From NCBI GenBank assembly GCA_964614915.1, contig CAZTNC010000008.1, forward strand, positions 1 to 64,000: a stretch of DNA of 64,000 nucleotides. The letters are read 5' to 3'. This document shows, piece by piece, positions 1 to 7,817 of this stretch. The DNA comes from WTFY01 sp964614915. GTDB taxonomy: Bacteria > Pseudomonadota > Gammaproteobacteria > UBA4575. Below the pieces are notes generated by a model that searched no databases, had not been told where the DNA came from, and worked only from the letters and a program-made list of their open reading frames with translations. Positions within the stretch are counted from its first letter, which is position 1. Every line of letters begins with the position of its first letter. The translations under genes and the position numbers were made by a program.

Positions 1-590
1 CCGGCGATTGAACGCTGTACTAGCTCGGCCAATTGCCGGGTGGTTTTCAGGGGACGGACTTGTCGCTCTTTCAGCACGGCGGCCGCAATCTTTTTTGCAT
101 GCCGTTCCTCGCCGTACACCCTGAGCACTTTCTCAAGGTCATGAAGACTGACCTGCTGCAACCAGTCTGCTGCGGTGATTCCCCTGTTCGTATTCATGCG
201 CATGTCCAGTGGCCCATCCTGCGCAAAACTGAATCCCCTTTCGGGATTGTCCAGTTGCGGGGATGAAACCCCCAAATCAAACAAAACACCCTTTACCTTT
301 CCCACAAACCCGTGTTCTTCGGCGAACCGGGCAATTTCCGAGAAGTTCCCCGGCTGGACTACAACACGCCGATCCTCTGCAAACAGTCTTCTGGCGTGAT
401 CAATTGCCTGCGGATCCTGATCCAAAACCAGAAGGCGGCCCCGGCGCCCCAATCTTTTCAAAATTTCCCGGCTGTGCCCCCCACGCCCAAATGTACAATC
501 GACATAGATGCCATCCGGGTCTATTTTCAAGGCCTCAACCACTTCCAAAAGCAAGACCGGCTGATGCAGGCAAAGTGCATCGGACCGCAT
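1..590 (-). CDS. rsmH: 16S rRNA (cytosine1402-N4)-methyltransferase RsmH, partial
   Basis: RsmH (MraW) methylates N4 of C1402 in the 16S rRNA decoding centre. Reading on the minus strand from ATG at 590, about 196 codons are visible before the window edge removes the C-terminus. The N-terminus has the family opening (MRSDALCLHQPVLLLEVV) and the SAM-binding glycine motif VDCTFGRGGHS, followed by LVLDQDP and a DLGVSSPQLD motif typical of RsmH. The ATG lies 2 nt after the mraZ stop, so the two genes are co-transcribed at the head of the division/cell-wall (dcw) cluster that presumably continues outside the window. Nothing looks broken; only the window boundary truncates it. Confidence 0.93.
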   Translation of the reverse strand, partial: MRSDALCLHQPVLLLEVVEALKIDPDGIYVDCTFGRGGHSREILKRLGRRGRLLVLDQDPQAIDHARRLFAEDRRVVVQPGNFSEIARFAEEHGFVGKVKGVLFDLGVSSPQLDNPERGFSFAQDGPLDMRMNTNRGITAADWLQQVSLHDLEKVLRVYGEERHAKKIAAAVLKERQVRPLKTTRQLAELVQRSIA

Positions 591-592
591 CG

Positions 593-1048
593 TCAGATGG
601 AAAGATTCTCTAGCGAGGCTGCAATGCTATTCGACCTGCTTTCCTCCTCGATCCATGACTCGCGCTCCTCAGCCCACGTGTCCCGGTCCCATAGTTCAAA
701 CTTGTTGCCCTGACCGATCAGCACGGCATGCTTATTGAGGTTCGCAAACTCACGCAGCGGAGGCGGCAACAGAACCCGATACTGACCATCCACTTCGCAT
801 TCTGTAGCATGGCCAAGGAGCAGGCGCTGCCAGCGCCTGGTCTGTTTTTCTATGCTGGTCCGCCGCATCAGTTCTTGCTCAATCTTCTCCCATTCAGGCA
901 GCGGGTAGACCAGCAGGCAACGATCGGCGTCCACGGTAACAACCAGACTGCCGCTGCATTTTTGCTGAATACTTTCGCGATAACGGGCAGGTATGGACAA
1001 CCGGCCCTTCGCATCCAGATTGAGATCGTTAATACCCCGGAACATCAA
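593..1048 (-). CDS. mraZ: Transcriptional regulator MraZ
   Basis: MraZ is the AbrB-like, DNA-binding autorepressor of the dcw operon. The 151-residue protein has two SpoVT/AbrB-like half-domains. The first (residues about 5-50) contains the hallmark NDLNLDAKGRLSIPARYR; the second (about 80-125) contains the equivalent repeat ending in NLNKHAVLIGQGNKFELWD. Length is normal for the family. It is the first gene of an operon with rsmH (2-nt gap). Its promoter region carries a tandem TGGG-type MraZ operator just upstream, supporting autoregulation. An alternative start one codon downstream (second Met) is equally possible. Confidence 0.95.
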   Translation of the reverse strand: MMFRGINDLNLDAKGRLSIPARYRESIQQKCSGSLVVTVDADRCLLVYPLPEWEKIEQELMRRTSIEKQTRRWQRLLLGHATECEVDGQYRVLLPPPLREFANLNKHAVLIGQGNKFELWDRDTWAEERESWIEEESRSNSIAASLENLSI

Positions 1049-1069
1049 TCACGTAGCATGGAATATTAT

Positions 1070-1093
1070 TCCATTGTCTCCCACTTTCTCCCA
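1070..1093 (-). promoter_or_regulatory. MraZ operator (tandem TGGG repeats)
   Basis: Read on the minus strand, two perfect TGGG elements (1093-1090 and 1083-1080) and a third degenerate one, TGGA (1073-1070), occur with an exact 10-nt period. MraZ is known to bind direct TGGGN repeats separated by 5-nt spacers upstream of mraZ. The position, just downstream of the predicted promoter and 22 nt before the start codon, fits autorepression. Confidence 0.75.
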
Positions 1094-1102
1094 CTTTTCG
1101 AC

Positions 1103-1131
1103 ACTATAGAAACGAGTTTGCCCGATTGCAA
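1103..1131 (-). promoter_or_regulatory. Putative sigma-70 promoter of mraZ
   Basis: On the minus strand, TTGCAA (1131-1126) and TATAGT (1108-1103) are separated by exactly 17 nt. The element sits immediately upstream of the MraZ operator, so repressor binding would overlap the transcription start. This is by consensus match only. Confidence 0.5.
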
Positions 1132-1360
1132 GCAAAACCGGGCAAAAACTTGGAAAAATACTTACAGGACAGGAGGTTAAGAGCCGAAATTTACGCTCAG
1201 GAACCCCTAAAAATTTGAATAAACCATTTTAAATCTGTGGCTTAACACAGAAAGATAAAGCTCAGGATTAAGAGTGGGAAACTCTCCCTCAAATTCGGGC
1301 CCACAAGACCACATTCAGGTTGGCTGTGAACCGGGTTTGCGGACCGAATCCGGCCGCATT
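1132..1360. other. Intergenic region between mraZ promoter and rnpB
   Basis: No coding potential was recognised. It is the 3' flank of rnpB and the upstream flank of mraZ. A weak hairpin (CTGTG, 6-nt loop, CACAG; 1235-1250) followed on the minus strand by an A/T-rich tract could act in 3' end formation of rnpB transcripts, but the stem is only 5 bp. Confidence 0.3.
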
Positions 1361-1748
1361 GGGAGCCTGCCTGTAAGCCGGGTTCTGTCTTGAACAGCCA
1401 TTCATCTGGGATTCATGTCGCCATGAACCTCTAGCAACCTACCCGGGGGCCATATGGGCCATATGCTGGAATACTCCACGCCCCCCTATTTGGTCTTGCT
1501 CTGGGTGGGGTTTGCCTAGCCACCACTATTGCTAGTCGTGCGGTGTGCTCTTACCACGCCGTTTCACCCTTACCTGACGCCTGCCCGAATGTGATTCGAA
1601 CAGCAAACCAGGCGGTCTACTCTCTGTTGCACTTTCCATGGACTCGCATCCTCCAGGCGTTACCTGGCACCCTGCCCGTAGAGCCCGGACTTTCCTCTCC
1701 CCGCATTCCCCTGAAGGAACGCGGAAAGTGACTGCTCGGCAGACTCCC
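1361..1748 (-). ncRNA. rnpB: RNase P RNA (bacterial type A)
   Basis: RNase P RNA is the catalytic RNA that removes 5' leaders from pre-tRNAs. On the minus strand the conserved blocks appear in order: GAGGAAAGTCCGGGCTC near the 5' end, CAGGGTGCCAGGTAACGCCT, AAGTGCAACAGAGAGTA, GGTAAGGGTGAAACGG, GGTAAGAGCACACCG, the GAGCAAGACCAAATAGG block, and the 3' terminal AGACAGAACCCGGCTTA. The two ends are complementary over 11 bp (GGGAGTCTGCC at 1748-1738 with GGCAGGCTCCC at 1371-1361), forming helix P1 and defining the ends to within a few nucleotides. The length of about 388 nt is typical. It lies between rsmI and mraZ, the usual gammaproteobacterial position. Confidence 0.95.
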
Positions 1749-1756
1749 TAATGGAC

Positions 1757-1765
1757 AGTATCACA
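1757..1765 (-). promoter_or_regulatory. Putative extended -10 promoter of rnpB
   Basis: On the minus strand TGTGATACT gives an extended -10 (TGN followed by GATACT at 1762-1757), about 9 nt before the GGGAG 5' end of rnpB. No convincing -35 was found; it would lie within the 3' end of rsmI. Consensus match only. Confidence 0.35.
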
Positions 1766-1766
1766 T

Positions 1767-2621
1767 TCAGGGCTGTTTTTTGAGGCGCGCATCAAGGCCC
1801 AGGGCATACAGCCGGTTTCGTCCGAGCCCGGTATGTCTGGCTACCACTTCAACCGCATCCCGATGGGAAATACGCCCTTGCAGATCTTCCAGAAGGTGCG
1901 CAGCTTTCTCAAGGCTTTCCTCATCTGCAGACGACACATTGCCGGTGATCACCAGCACACACTCCCCTTTGATCACGTGCGCGGCATCGCCAAGGACGCA
2001 TTCGATCTGCTCAAGGCTGCCTGTCAGATGCTGCTCATGCAGCTTGGTCAGTTCTCGCAACACAGCTGCATTCCTGCTCCCCCCGAACGTGCGAATGCAA
2101 TCCTGGATGGAGCGGTGCAGACGCTGTGGAGCCTCGTAGAAGACCATCGTACGTGGCTCGTGTCGCAGGGACTGCAGAAACTCCCTGCGTTCCGGGACCT
2201 TTTTCGGCAAAAAGCCTTCGAAGACAAACCGGTCGGCTGGAAGCCCGGATACTGTCAAGGCCGTGATCAGTGCACAAGGGCCCGGTACGGGCCGCACCGT
2301 AATCCCTTTTTTATTTGCAGCAGAAACCAGCCGGAATCCGGGATCACAGATCAGGGGAGTGCCGGCATCGGAAACCAGCCCGATATCGGTGCCGCCCAGC
2401 AACTCCCGGACAAGCTTTTCAATTTTTGCAGACTCGTTGAAGTCATGCAGCGACTCCAGTCTAGCGTGAATTCCATGATGATCCAGGAGCTTTTTGGTAA
2501 CGCGGGTGTCTTCTGCCAGCAGCACCTGCACCTGCTTGATCGTGTCCAGTGCACGCAAGGTAATGTCCGACAAATTACCAATTGGCGTGGCAATAATATA
2601 TAAAATACCCGGAGCAGCCAT
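1767..2621 (-). CDS. rsmI: 16S rRNA (cytidine1402-2'-O)-methyltransferase RsmI
   Basis: RsmI adds the 2'-O-methyl group to C1402 of 16S rRNA, the same nucleotide that RsmH methylates on N4. The 284-residue protein opens with GILYIIATPIGNLSDITLRAL, the tetrapyrrole-methylase-fold signature of the family. It also has LLAEDTRVTKKLL, the glycine-rich VSDAGTPLICDPG and PVPGPCALITALTVSG. A C-terminal helical segment ends in RLYALGLDARLK. Length is normal. It is divergent from lpoA with only 40 bp between start codons, the arrangement seen in Pseudomonas-like genomes, and it precedes rnpB in the same direction. Confidence 0.95.
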   Translation of the reverse strand: MAAPGILYIIATPIGNLSDITLRALDTIKQVQVLLAEDTRVTKKLLDHHGIHARLESLHDFNESAKIEKLVRELLGGTDIGLVSDAGTPLICDPGFRLVSAANKKGITVRPVPGPCALITALTVSGLPADRFVFEGFLPKKVPERREFLQSLRHEPRTMVFYEAPQRLHRSIQDCIRTFGGSRNAAVLRELTKLHEQHLTGSLEQIECVLGDAAHVIKGECVLVITGNVSSADEESLEKAAHLLEDLQGRISHRDAVEVVARHTGLGRNRLYALGLDARLKKQP

Positions 2622-2661
2622 CTTGCACCCATACAGTGTTCAGGTTTGTACCCTGCGAATC

Positions 2662-4632
2662 ATGGAAACAACGCACTCAACCACACGAAGAACTGCACGC
2701 ATTGTAGCCCTAATGATCGTGGCATGGGCACTGTCCGGCTGCGCGGAGCTGATTCCGCCCCTAGGCACACCCGCTGAGGACACCGAAGAGTCCAAGCTTG
2801 ACCGGGCAGGAAAATACCTTCGGTCTGGCGAACCCGAGCAGGCCGCAAGCCTGCTTGCACAAGCGGCCAAAACAAAACCTTCTCCGCAACGGGAAACCCT
2901 ATTGTTGCAGGCAGCTGAGACCGTGTTACAACCGGAGACCCGCAATCTGGCACGCAAGTACCTCAGTGCAATCGATGAAGCCGTGCTGCCGCGCAATCTG
3001 TTTGTGCGCAAACGCATTGCAAGTGCGGAACTGGAACTTTTGAATCAGCGTGTCGAGCATGCACTGGACATCCTGCCGGCCAACATCCTCGATTACTCCC
3101 CCGAGTATAAACCCAAGGCCCTGGCCGTGCGTGCCCGGGCCCTGCGTGCCGCAGGACACCGGGAGGAGATGGTCAAGACCCTCGTGATGCTCAACCCCTG
3201 GCTGACGGATGACGGTCAGAAGCAAGAAAACAGTCATTCGGTTTGGGAGACTCTGATGGGTTCTGATCCGGGTGAAATCACTGCCTGGGCCAACAGAAAC
3301 CACGACTGCGACATGGATGCCTGGCTCAGTCTGGCCTATATCCAGAAGCAGTCACATACCGATATCTTCACCCTTGAAAACGAAATCCAGCAATGGCGCA
3401 CACAGTTCCCGCGCCACACTATTCCCGCCGAGATCATTGACTCCATAACGCAGAACTGGGCCACCACCCAGGTAGCTCCGGACAGGATTGCCCTTCTGTT
3501 GCCGATGACAGGCCGCTACAGTGCGATTGCAAATGCCGTATACGCGGGGGTCATCACAGCAAGGGAATTTGAAGAGGCTCCGGGACTGCCACCTGAACTG
3601 GTTTTATATGACACTGGGGACGATGCCGACATTGCATTCCGTCAGTATCAGCTGGCAGTGCGCGAGGGGGCGGATTTTGTCATTGGCCCCCTGCAAAAAG
3701 AAGCTGTGCGCGCCATAGCTGAACAAAGGCAGCTCGAAGTACCCACCCTGTCACTCAACTATACAAGTGACGCTCTGGCAGGCTCCCCGCAGCTGGTCCA
3801 GTTTGGCTTGCTGCCGGAAAACGAAGCCCAGCAGGTTGCCGAGCGCGCTTTTCACAATAACCTCCAAAAGGCTTTGGTTCTTGCACCAGAGGGCGAATGG
3901 GGGACACGGCTTCTGGATGCCTTCATGGTACGCTTTACCGAGCTGGGGGGGACAGTCCTGCAATACGAACGGTACATCGCAAAAAATTCAGATTACTCGG
4001 GCCCCATCAAAAAACTGCTGCACCTTGACCAGAGCGAACAACGGCATCGCGACGTAGAGCAAACGATCGGACAGGAAGCCGAATTCGAGCCCCGGCGGCG
4101 CCAGGATGCCGATTTCGTGTTCCTCGCAGCCTTGCCCAGACAAGCCAGGCTGTTGCGCCCGCAACTCAGCTACCACTACGCCTCCGACCTGCCCGTATAT
4201 GCGACTTCCCACGTTTTTTCCGGGAATGAGAATATATCGGCAGACCAGGATATCAACGACATCCTGTACTGTGATATTCCCTGGTTGCTTTCCGACAGCC
4301 CTGAAGTCGAGCTTTTGCGGGATTCATCTGACCTGCAGATGGCGAGCAGCGAATCCCGGTTGCCACGATTCGCGGCACTGGGGGTGGATGCGTACCGGGT
4401 CATTCCCCATCTGCAAAGGCTTGCCGCGCACAAGTATAATCAGTTTGAAGGCATGACCGGGAAACTGAGCATCGGCGGGCAAAACCGAATTTTTCGAAAA
4501 TTGACCTGGGCACAGTTTCGAAATGGACGGCCTGAGGTACAAGAGCGCCCGACCCTGGACTTCCCCCGAAGTTTTTCAACGATTGCGGCACGTGCCGAAA
4601 ACCCGAAGGCCCGACAACAGGCGTGCCAGTAG
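2662..4632 (+). CDS. lpoA: Penicillin-binding protein activator LpoA
   Basis: LpoA is an outer-membrane lipoprotein that reaches through the periplasm to stimulate the transpeptidase of PBP1a. The chosen ATG gives a 656-residue protein with a lipoprotein signal peptide: charged METTHSTTRRTAR, a hydrophobic stretch, and the lipobox ALSGC with Cys27 as the lipidation site. An in-frame extension to 2494 would bury this signal and is rejected. Residues about 50-260 look like a helical TPR-type domain (ARKYLSAIDE, ALAVRARALRAAGHREEM). From about 275 (RIALLLPMTGRYSAIANAVYAG) a periplasmic-binding-protein fold (LppC) begins. It is divergent from rsmI, as in other gammaproteobacteria; yraN, usually next, is missing. 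Confidence 0.92.
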   Translation: METTHSTTRRTARIVALMIVAWALSGCAELIPPLGTPAEDTEESKLDRAGKYLRSGEPEQAASLLAQAAKTKPSPQRETLLLQAAETVLQPETRNLARKYLSAIDEAVLPRNLFVRKRIASAELELLNQRVEHALDILPANILDYSPEYKPKALAVRARALRAAGHREEMVKTLVMLNPWLTDDGQKQENSHSVWETLMGSDPGEITAWANRNHDCDMDAWLSLAYIQKQSHTDIFTLENEIQQWRTQFPRHTIPAEIIDSITQNWATTQVAPDRIALLLPMTGRYSAIANAVYAGVITAREFEEAPGLPPELVLYDTGDDADIAFRQYQLAVREGADFVIGPLQKEAVRAIAEQRQLEVPTLSLNYTSDALAGSPQLVQFGLLPENEAQQVAERAFHNNLQKALVLAPEGEWGTRLLDAFMVRFTELGGTVLQYERYIAKNSDYSGPIKKLLHLDQSEQRHRDVEQTIGQEAEFEPRRRQDADFVFLAALPRQARLLRPQLSYHYASDLPVYATSHVFSGNENISADQDINDILYCDIPWLLSDSPEVELLRDSSDLQMASSESRLPRFAALGVDAYRVIPHLQRLAAHKYNQFEGMTGKLSIGGQNRIFRKLTWAQFRNGRPEVQERPTLDFPRSFSTIAARAENPKARQQACQ

Positions 4633-4689
4633 TGGCAGCCAACCGATAACCTGCCGTACTGGTTCCGACGAATAGAAACCGAATTCTGG

Positions 4690-5286
4690 ATGATGCCCAT
4701 GAAACCTGAAGTACGAATCAAGGAACTGTTCGATGCCAGCATCTCTACCAAGCAGGACAGTACCGAAAAGCTGGCGACCCCGATTGCCGAAGCTGCCAAA
4801 CTCATCGTCTGTTCCCTTAGGAACCAGGGCAAGATACTGACCTGCGGGAACGGGGGCTCTGCTGCTGATGCGCAGCATTTTTCATCCGAATTGCTGAACC
4901 GTTTCGAGAAGGAGCGGGAAGGCTTGGCAGCGTTGGCCCTGACTACAGACAGCTCCACCCTTACTTCGATTGCCAACGATTACGATTACAGAAAAATTTT
5001 TTCCAAGCAGGTGCTGGCACTTGGACACAGCGGGGATGTACTAATGGCCATCACGACCAGTGGACAATCCGCGAATGTGCTGGCAGCGATCTCTGCCGCG
5101 CACCAAAAAAACATGCCGGTCGTTGCATTGTCTGGCAAGGATGGCGGTGAACTGCCTTCCATACTGCAGCCCGGAGATGTCGAGATCCGTGTGCCGAGCC
5201 AGTCTACGGCGCGGATACAGGAGGTACACCTGCTGGTACTTCATTGTCTGTGTGATCTGATCGACCATGAGTTCATCGGCAACTGA
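4690..5286 (+). CDS. gmhA: SIS-domain protein, GmhA/DiaA family (phosphoheptose isomerase type)
   Basis: This 198-residue single-SIS-domain protein occupies the locus where E. coli has diaA (DnaA-binding replication regulator) and Pseudomonas has a gmhA annotation. Overall it reads like DiaA (NRFEKEREGLAALAL, ARIQEVHLLVLHCLCDLID). However, it retains the four residues used by GmhA for sedoheptulose-7-phosphate isomerisation: His63 and Glu67 in AQHFSSEL, and Gln177 and His185. E. coli DiaA lacks the equivalents of Glu67 and His185. The enzyme could therefore make the heptose precursor for LPS while also serving as a DnaA partner; sequence alone does not decide. Starts at 4690, 4693 or 4699 are possible. 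Confidence 0.8.
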   Translation: MMPMKPEVRIKELFDASISTKQDSTEKLATPIAEAAKLIVCSLRNQGKILTCGNGGSAADAQHFSSELLNRFEKEREGLAALALTTDSSTLTSIANDYDYRKIFSKQVLALGHSGDVLMAITTSGQSANVLAAISAAHQKNMPVVALSGKDGGELPSILQPGDVEIRVPSQSTARIQEVHLLVLHCLCDLIDHEFIGN

Positions 5287-5302
5287 TTCCTTTTGAACCT
5301 GC

Positions 5303-6697
5303 ATGTCCCTGCCCTCCAATGTCGTTCGCAGTTTCGTTGATGCCTGCGGAGAAGGGTCTGTACTGACTGACCCGGGCGAGTGCTGGACCTACGGCTTTGA
5401 CAACAGCAGACAGCATGCCTGTCCCGACCTGGTGGTCCTGCCACAAGATTCGGAGCAAATCCAGGCATGCGTAAGGCTTTGCAGGCAGTTTAATGTCCCG
5501 TTGACAACCCGCGGACGCGGCACGAACACCACAGGAGCCGCTGTGCCACTTCGCTCCGGAATTGTGCTATCAACGGAAAGGATGGACCGGATACTGGAAA
5601 TGGATGCGGCCAATCGGAACATGCGGGTCGAACCGGGTGTTTTGAATTCCACCGTGCAGGAACAGGCTTCCGAACATGGCCTGTTCTGGCCTCCGGACCC
5701 GGGCAGTGCCGATTACTGTACCGTGGGGGGAAACCTAGCTTGCAACGCTGCGGGCCCGCGCGCGATCAAGTACGGGACTTGCCGTGAAAACACGCTGGAG
5801 GTACGTGCTGTGACCGGAACCGGCAACATGATCCGTACCGGCTCTGCCACCACGAAGGGGGTGGTGGGCCTGGACCTGACACGTTTGCTGATCGGTTCCG
5901 AAGGCATTCTGGCTGTCATCACCGAGGCGCGGCTGAAACTAAGTGCCGCCGCAGAACGCACCGATACGATTCGTGCATCCTACCTTGACACCCAGTCAGC
6001 CATCGATGCCGTGGTCAGCATCCTCGCACAAAGTGCCCTGCCCTGCGCTCTGGAATTCATTGACGAGGGATCACTGAACCTGATTCGCACCCGGGAAGCG
6101 ATACCCCTGGATAGCGACACAAAAGCCATGCTGATTATCGAGGTGGATGGCCTGATGCAGACCGTGGATGCCAGTGTTGCCGCGGTCCTGAAGGCTGCAA
6201 GAAATCCAGGATGTGTCGATCTGGTAAATGCCAGTGAACCCCGGCACAGGGAAGAGTTGTGGCAGGCGCGCAAGGTACTGTCGCAGGCATTGCGCAGCTT
6301 TGCACCCAGCAAGATCAACGAAGACGTGGTCGTGCCCGTTTCCCGGTTGCCCACCCTGCTGCAGGAGCTTGAACTTCTTGCCCAGAAATTCTCCATTCCC
6401 ATTTTCAATTTCGGCCATGCAGGAAACGGAAACATACATGTCAACCTGCTGTATGACGAGTCAGACAGCCAGCAGGCAGCTTCGGCCCGCCACTGCCTGA
6501 ACGAGGTCTTCGATCTGGTCTTGAAGCTGGACGGTTCACTGTCCGGCGAACATGGCGTCGGTATTTCCAAACGGAACTGGGTTGACAGGGAACTTGGGCC
6601 CGAAGTATTGGGCCTAATGCATCAGATCAAACAGCAGTTTGATCCCGACAATATTCTAAACCCTGACAAGGTGTTGCCGGACCTGACGGTGGATTAG
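5303..6697 (+). CDS. FAD-linked oxidase of the GlcD/D-lactate dehydrogenase type
   Basis: A 464-residue flavoenzyme of the vanillyl-alcohol-oxidase superfamily. The N-terminal PCMH-type FAD-binding domain (residues about 35-215) contains PDLVVLPQDSEQIQACVRLC, the pyrophosphate loop TTRGRGTNTTGAAVP, and the GGNLACNAAGPRAIKYGTCR and LLIGSEGILAVITEARLKL motifs. The C-terminal cap (about 220-460) has FNFGHAGNGNIHVNLL and ends with SGEHGVGISKR and the FDPDNILNPDKV motif shared by GlcD and D-lactate dehydrogenases. It probably oxidises a 2-hydroxy acid (glycolate, D-lactate or D-2-hydroxyglutarate). No GlcE/GlcF subunits lie next to it, so a soluble or stand-alone dehydrogenase is likely. It starts 16 nt after gmhA. 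Confidence 0.85.
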   Translation: MSLPSNVVRSFVDACGEGSVLTDPGECWTYGFDNSRQHACPDLVVLPQDSEQIQACVRLCRQFNVPLTTRGRGTNTTGAAVPLRSGIVLSTERMDRILEMDAANRNMRVEPGVLNSTVQEQASEHGLFWPPDPGSADYCTVGGNLACNAAGPRAIKYGTCRENTLEVRAVTGTGNMIRTGSATTKGVVGLDLTRLLIGSEGILAVITEARLKLSAAAERTDTIRASYLDTQSAIDAVVSILAQSALPCALEFIDEGSLNLIRTREAIPLDSDTKAMLIIEVDGLMQTVDASVAAVLKAARNPGCVDLVNASEPRHREELWQARKVLSQALRSFAPSKINEDVVVPVSRLPTLLQELELLAQKFSIPIFNFGHAGNGNIHVNLLYDESDSQQAASARHCLNEVFDLVLKLDGSLSGEHGVGISKRNWVDRELGPEVLGLMHQIKQQFDPDNILNPDKVLPDLTVD

Positions 6698-6716
6698 CGC
6701 AGGATGCCGGCGCGCA

Positions 6717-7088
6717 TTACTTGACGGCACGTAAATGGGGTTGGCCCGGTTTGGCCGGACCTGTCGCCGGAGGCAGGTCATCATCTTCGGGAAACATCAT
6801 GCCCTGTCCGTTTTCACGGGCGTAAATAGCGCATACGCATTTGGTTGGAATCATTACACTGATCGAACTGCCTGAAAACCGGGCATCGAAACGGACTGTA
6901 TCCTGCCCGAGATCAAGGGACTGGACCGCCATCGGCCCAATGTTTAGAACGATCTTGTCGTCTTCCACAAATTCGCTCGGCACCTGAACCTGCTCATTGT
7001 CAGCATTGACAAGAATGTGCGGGGTCATTCGATTATCCACGATCCAGTCATACATCGCGCGGATCAGGTAGGGGCGGCTCGGAGTCAT
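6717..7088 (-). CDS. sspB: ClpXP protease specificity-enhancing factor SspB
   Basis: SspB delivers ssrA-tagged and other substrates to ClpXP. The 123-residue protein has the substrate-binding domain (residues 1-105: RPYLIRAMYDWIVDNRMTPHI, then the VLNIGPMAVQSLDL and DTVRFDARFSG motifs). After an acidic/proline-rich linker comes a short C-terminal ClpX-binding tail (QPHLRAVK), the expected XB module. It is downstream of sspA on the same strand (49-nt gap), forming the usual sspAB operon behind petABC. Confidence 0.93.
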   Translation of the reverse strand: MTPSRPYLIRAMYDWIVDNRMTPHILVNADNEQVQVPSEFVEDDKIVLNIGPMAVQSLDLGQDTVRFDARFSGSSISVMIPTKCVCAIYARENGQGMMFPEDDDLPPATGPAKPGQPHLRAVK

Positions 7089-7137
7089 CTCAGAAAATCA
7101 CTGAAGGCCCGGCTAACAGCGTCGCCGTGACGGTTTT

Positions 7138-7773
7138 TCAGGCCGAATCCGGGCTCGCTTCCACTTCTGCTTCTGAAAGACTGCTTCTGAATGAAGGCCG
7201 GTTGAACACGCGCTGCGCATATTCTGCAATGGGCTTGATCGTAGGGCCCAGATCGATACCCAAGCGAGGCAATCTCCACAGGATAGGAGCAATACTGCAG
7301 TCAACCAGACTGAATTCATCACTCAGGAAATAGGGTTTGACCTTGAACAGTTCTGCCACCGAAAGCAGGCTCTCCTGCAGCTCTTTTCTTGCCTTGTTTG
7401 CCACAGTCGTCTTGTTGGAATACAGCTTCACCAAAGGTCCGTACCAGTCTCTTTCGATCCGGAAAAGCATCAGGCGCGACCTGGAGCGCGACACCGGGTC
7501 CACCGGCATCAGTGGTGGATGCGGAAAACGTTCATCCAGATATTCCATGATGACGCGCGCATCATACAAAACCAGTTCACGGTCGGTCAGGGTGGGAACC
7601 GTGTTATAGGGATTGATATCCAGCAAGTCCTCGGGCTTGTTGTCTGGATCGATGTAGACGACGTCAACCGTGATGTCCTTCTCTGCCAAGACCACGCGCA
7701 CGCGGTGGCTTTGCGCACAGCTCGGATCGGAAAACAATGTCATGCCGGAACGGCGATTCGCTACTAAAACCAT
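7138..7773 (-). CDS. sspA: Stringent starvation protein A (GST-fold RNA polymerase-associated protein)
   Basis: SspA binds RNA polymerase and modulates stress and virulence transcription. It has a glutathione-S-transferase fold without GST activity. The 211-residue sequence shows the thioredoxin-like N-domain (MTLFSDPSCAQSHRVRVVLAEK, NPYNTVPTLTDRELVLYDARVI, EYLDERFPHPPLMPVDP) and an all-helical C-domain including FSLVDCSIAPILWRLPRLGI. A strong ribosome-binding site (AAGGGAGG) precedes the chosen ATG. A shorter start at the internal Met11 is possible. It lies between petC and sspB, as in many gammaproteobacteria. Confidence 0.94.
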   Translation of the reverse strand: MVLVANRRSGMTLFSDPSCAQSHRVRVVLAEKDITVDVVYIDPDNKPEDLLDINPYNTVPTLTDRELVLYDARVIMEYLDERFPHPPLMPVDPVSRSRSRLMLFRIERDWYGPLVKLYSNKTTVANKARKELQESLLSVAELFKVKPYFLSDEFSLVDCSIAPILWRLPRLGIDLGPTIKPIAEYAQRVFNRPSFRSSLSEAEVEASPDSA

Positions 7774-7817
7774 GTGCCTCCCTTAGACATGCAAGACCTC
7801 ACTGCCTGCAAAAGCTG

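Noticed and set aside
2494..2661. Longer N-terminus for LpoA
   Set aside because: The extension overlaps rsmI antisense and would place the lipoprotein signal internally; the lipobox at Cys27 from ATG 2662 fits.
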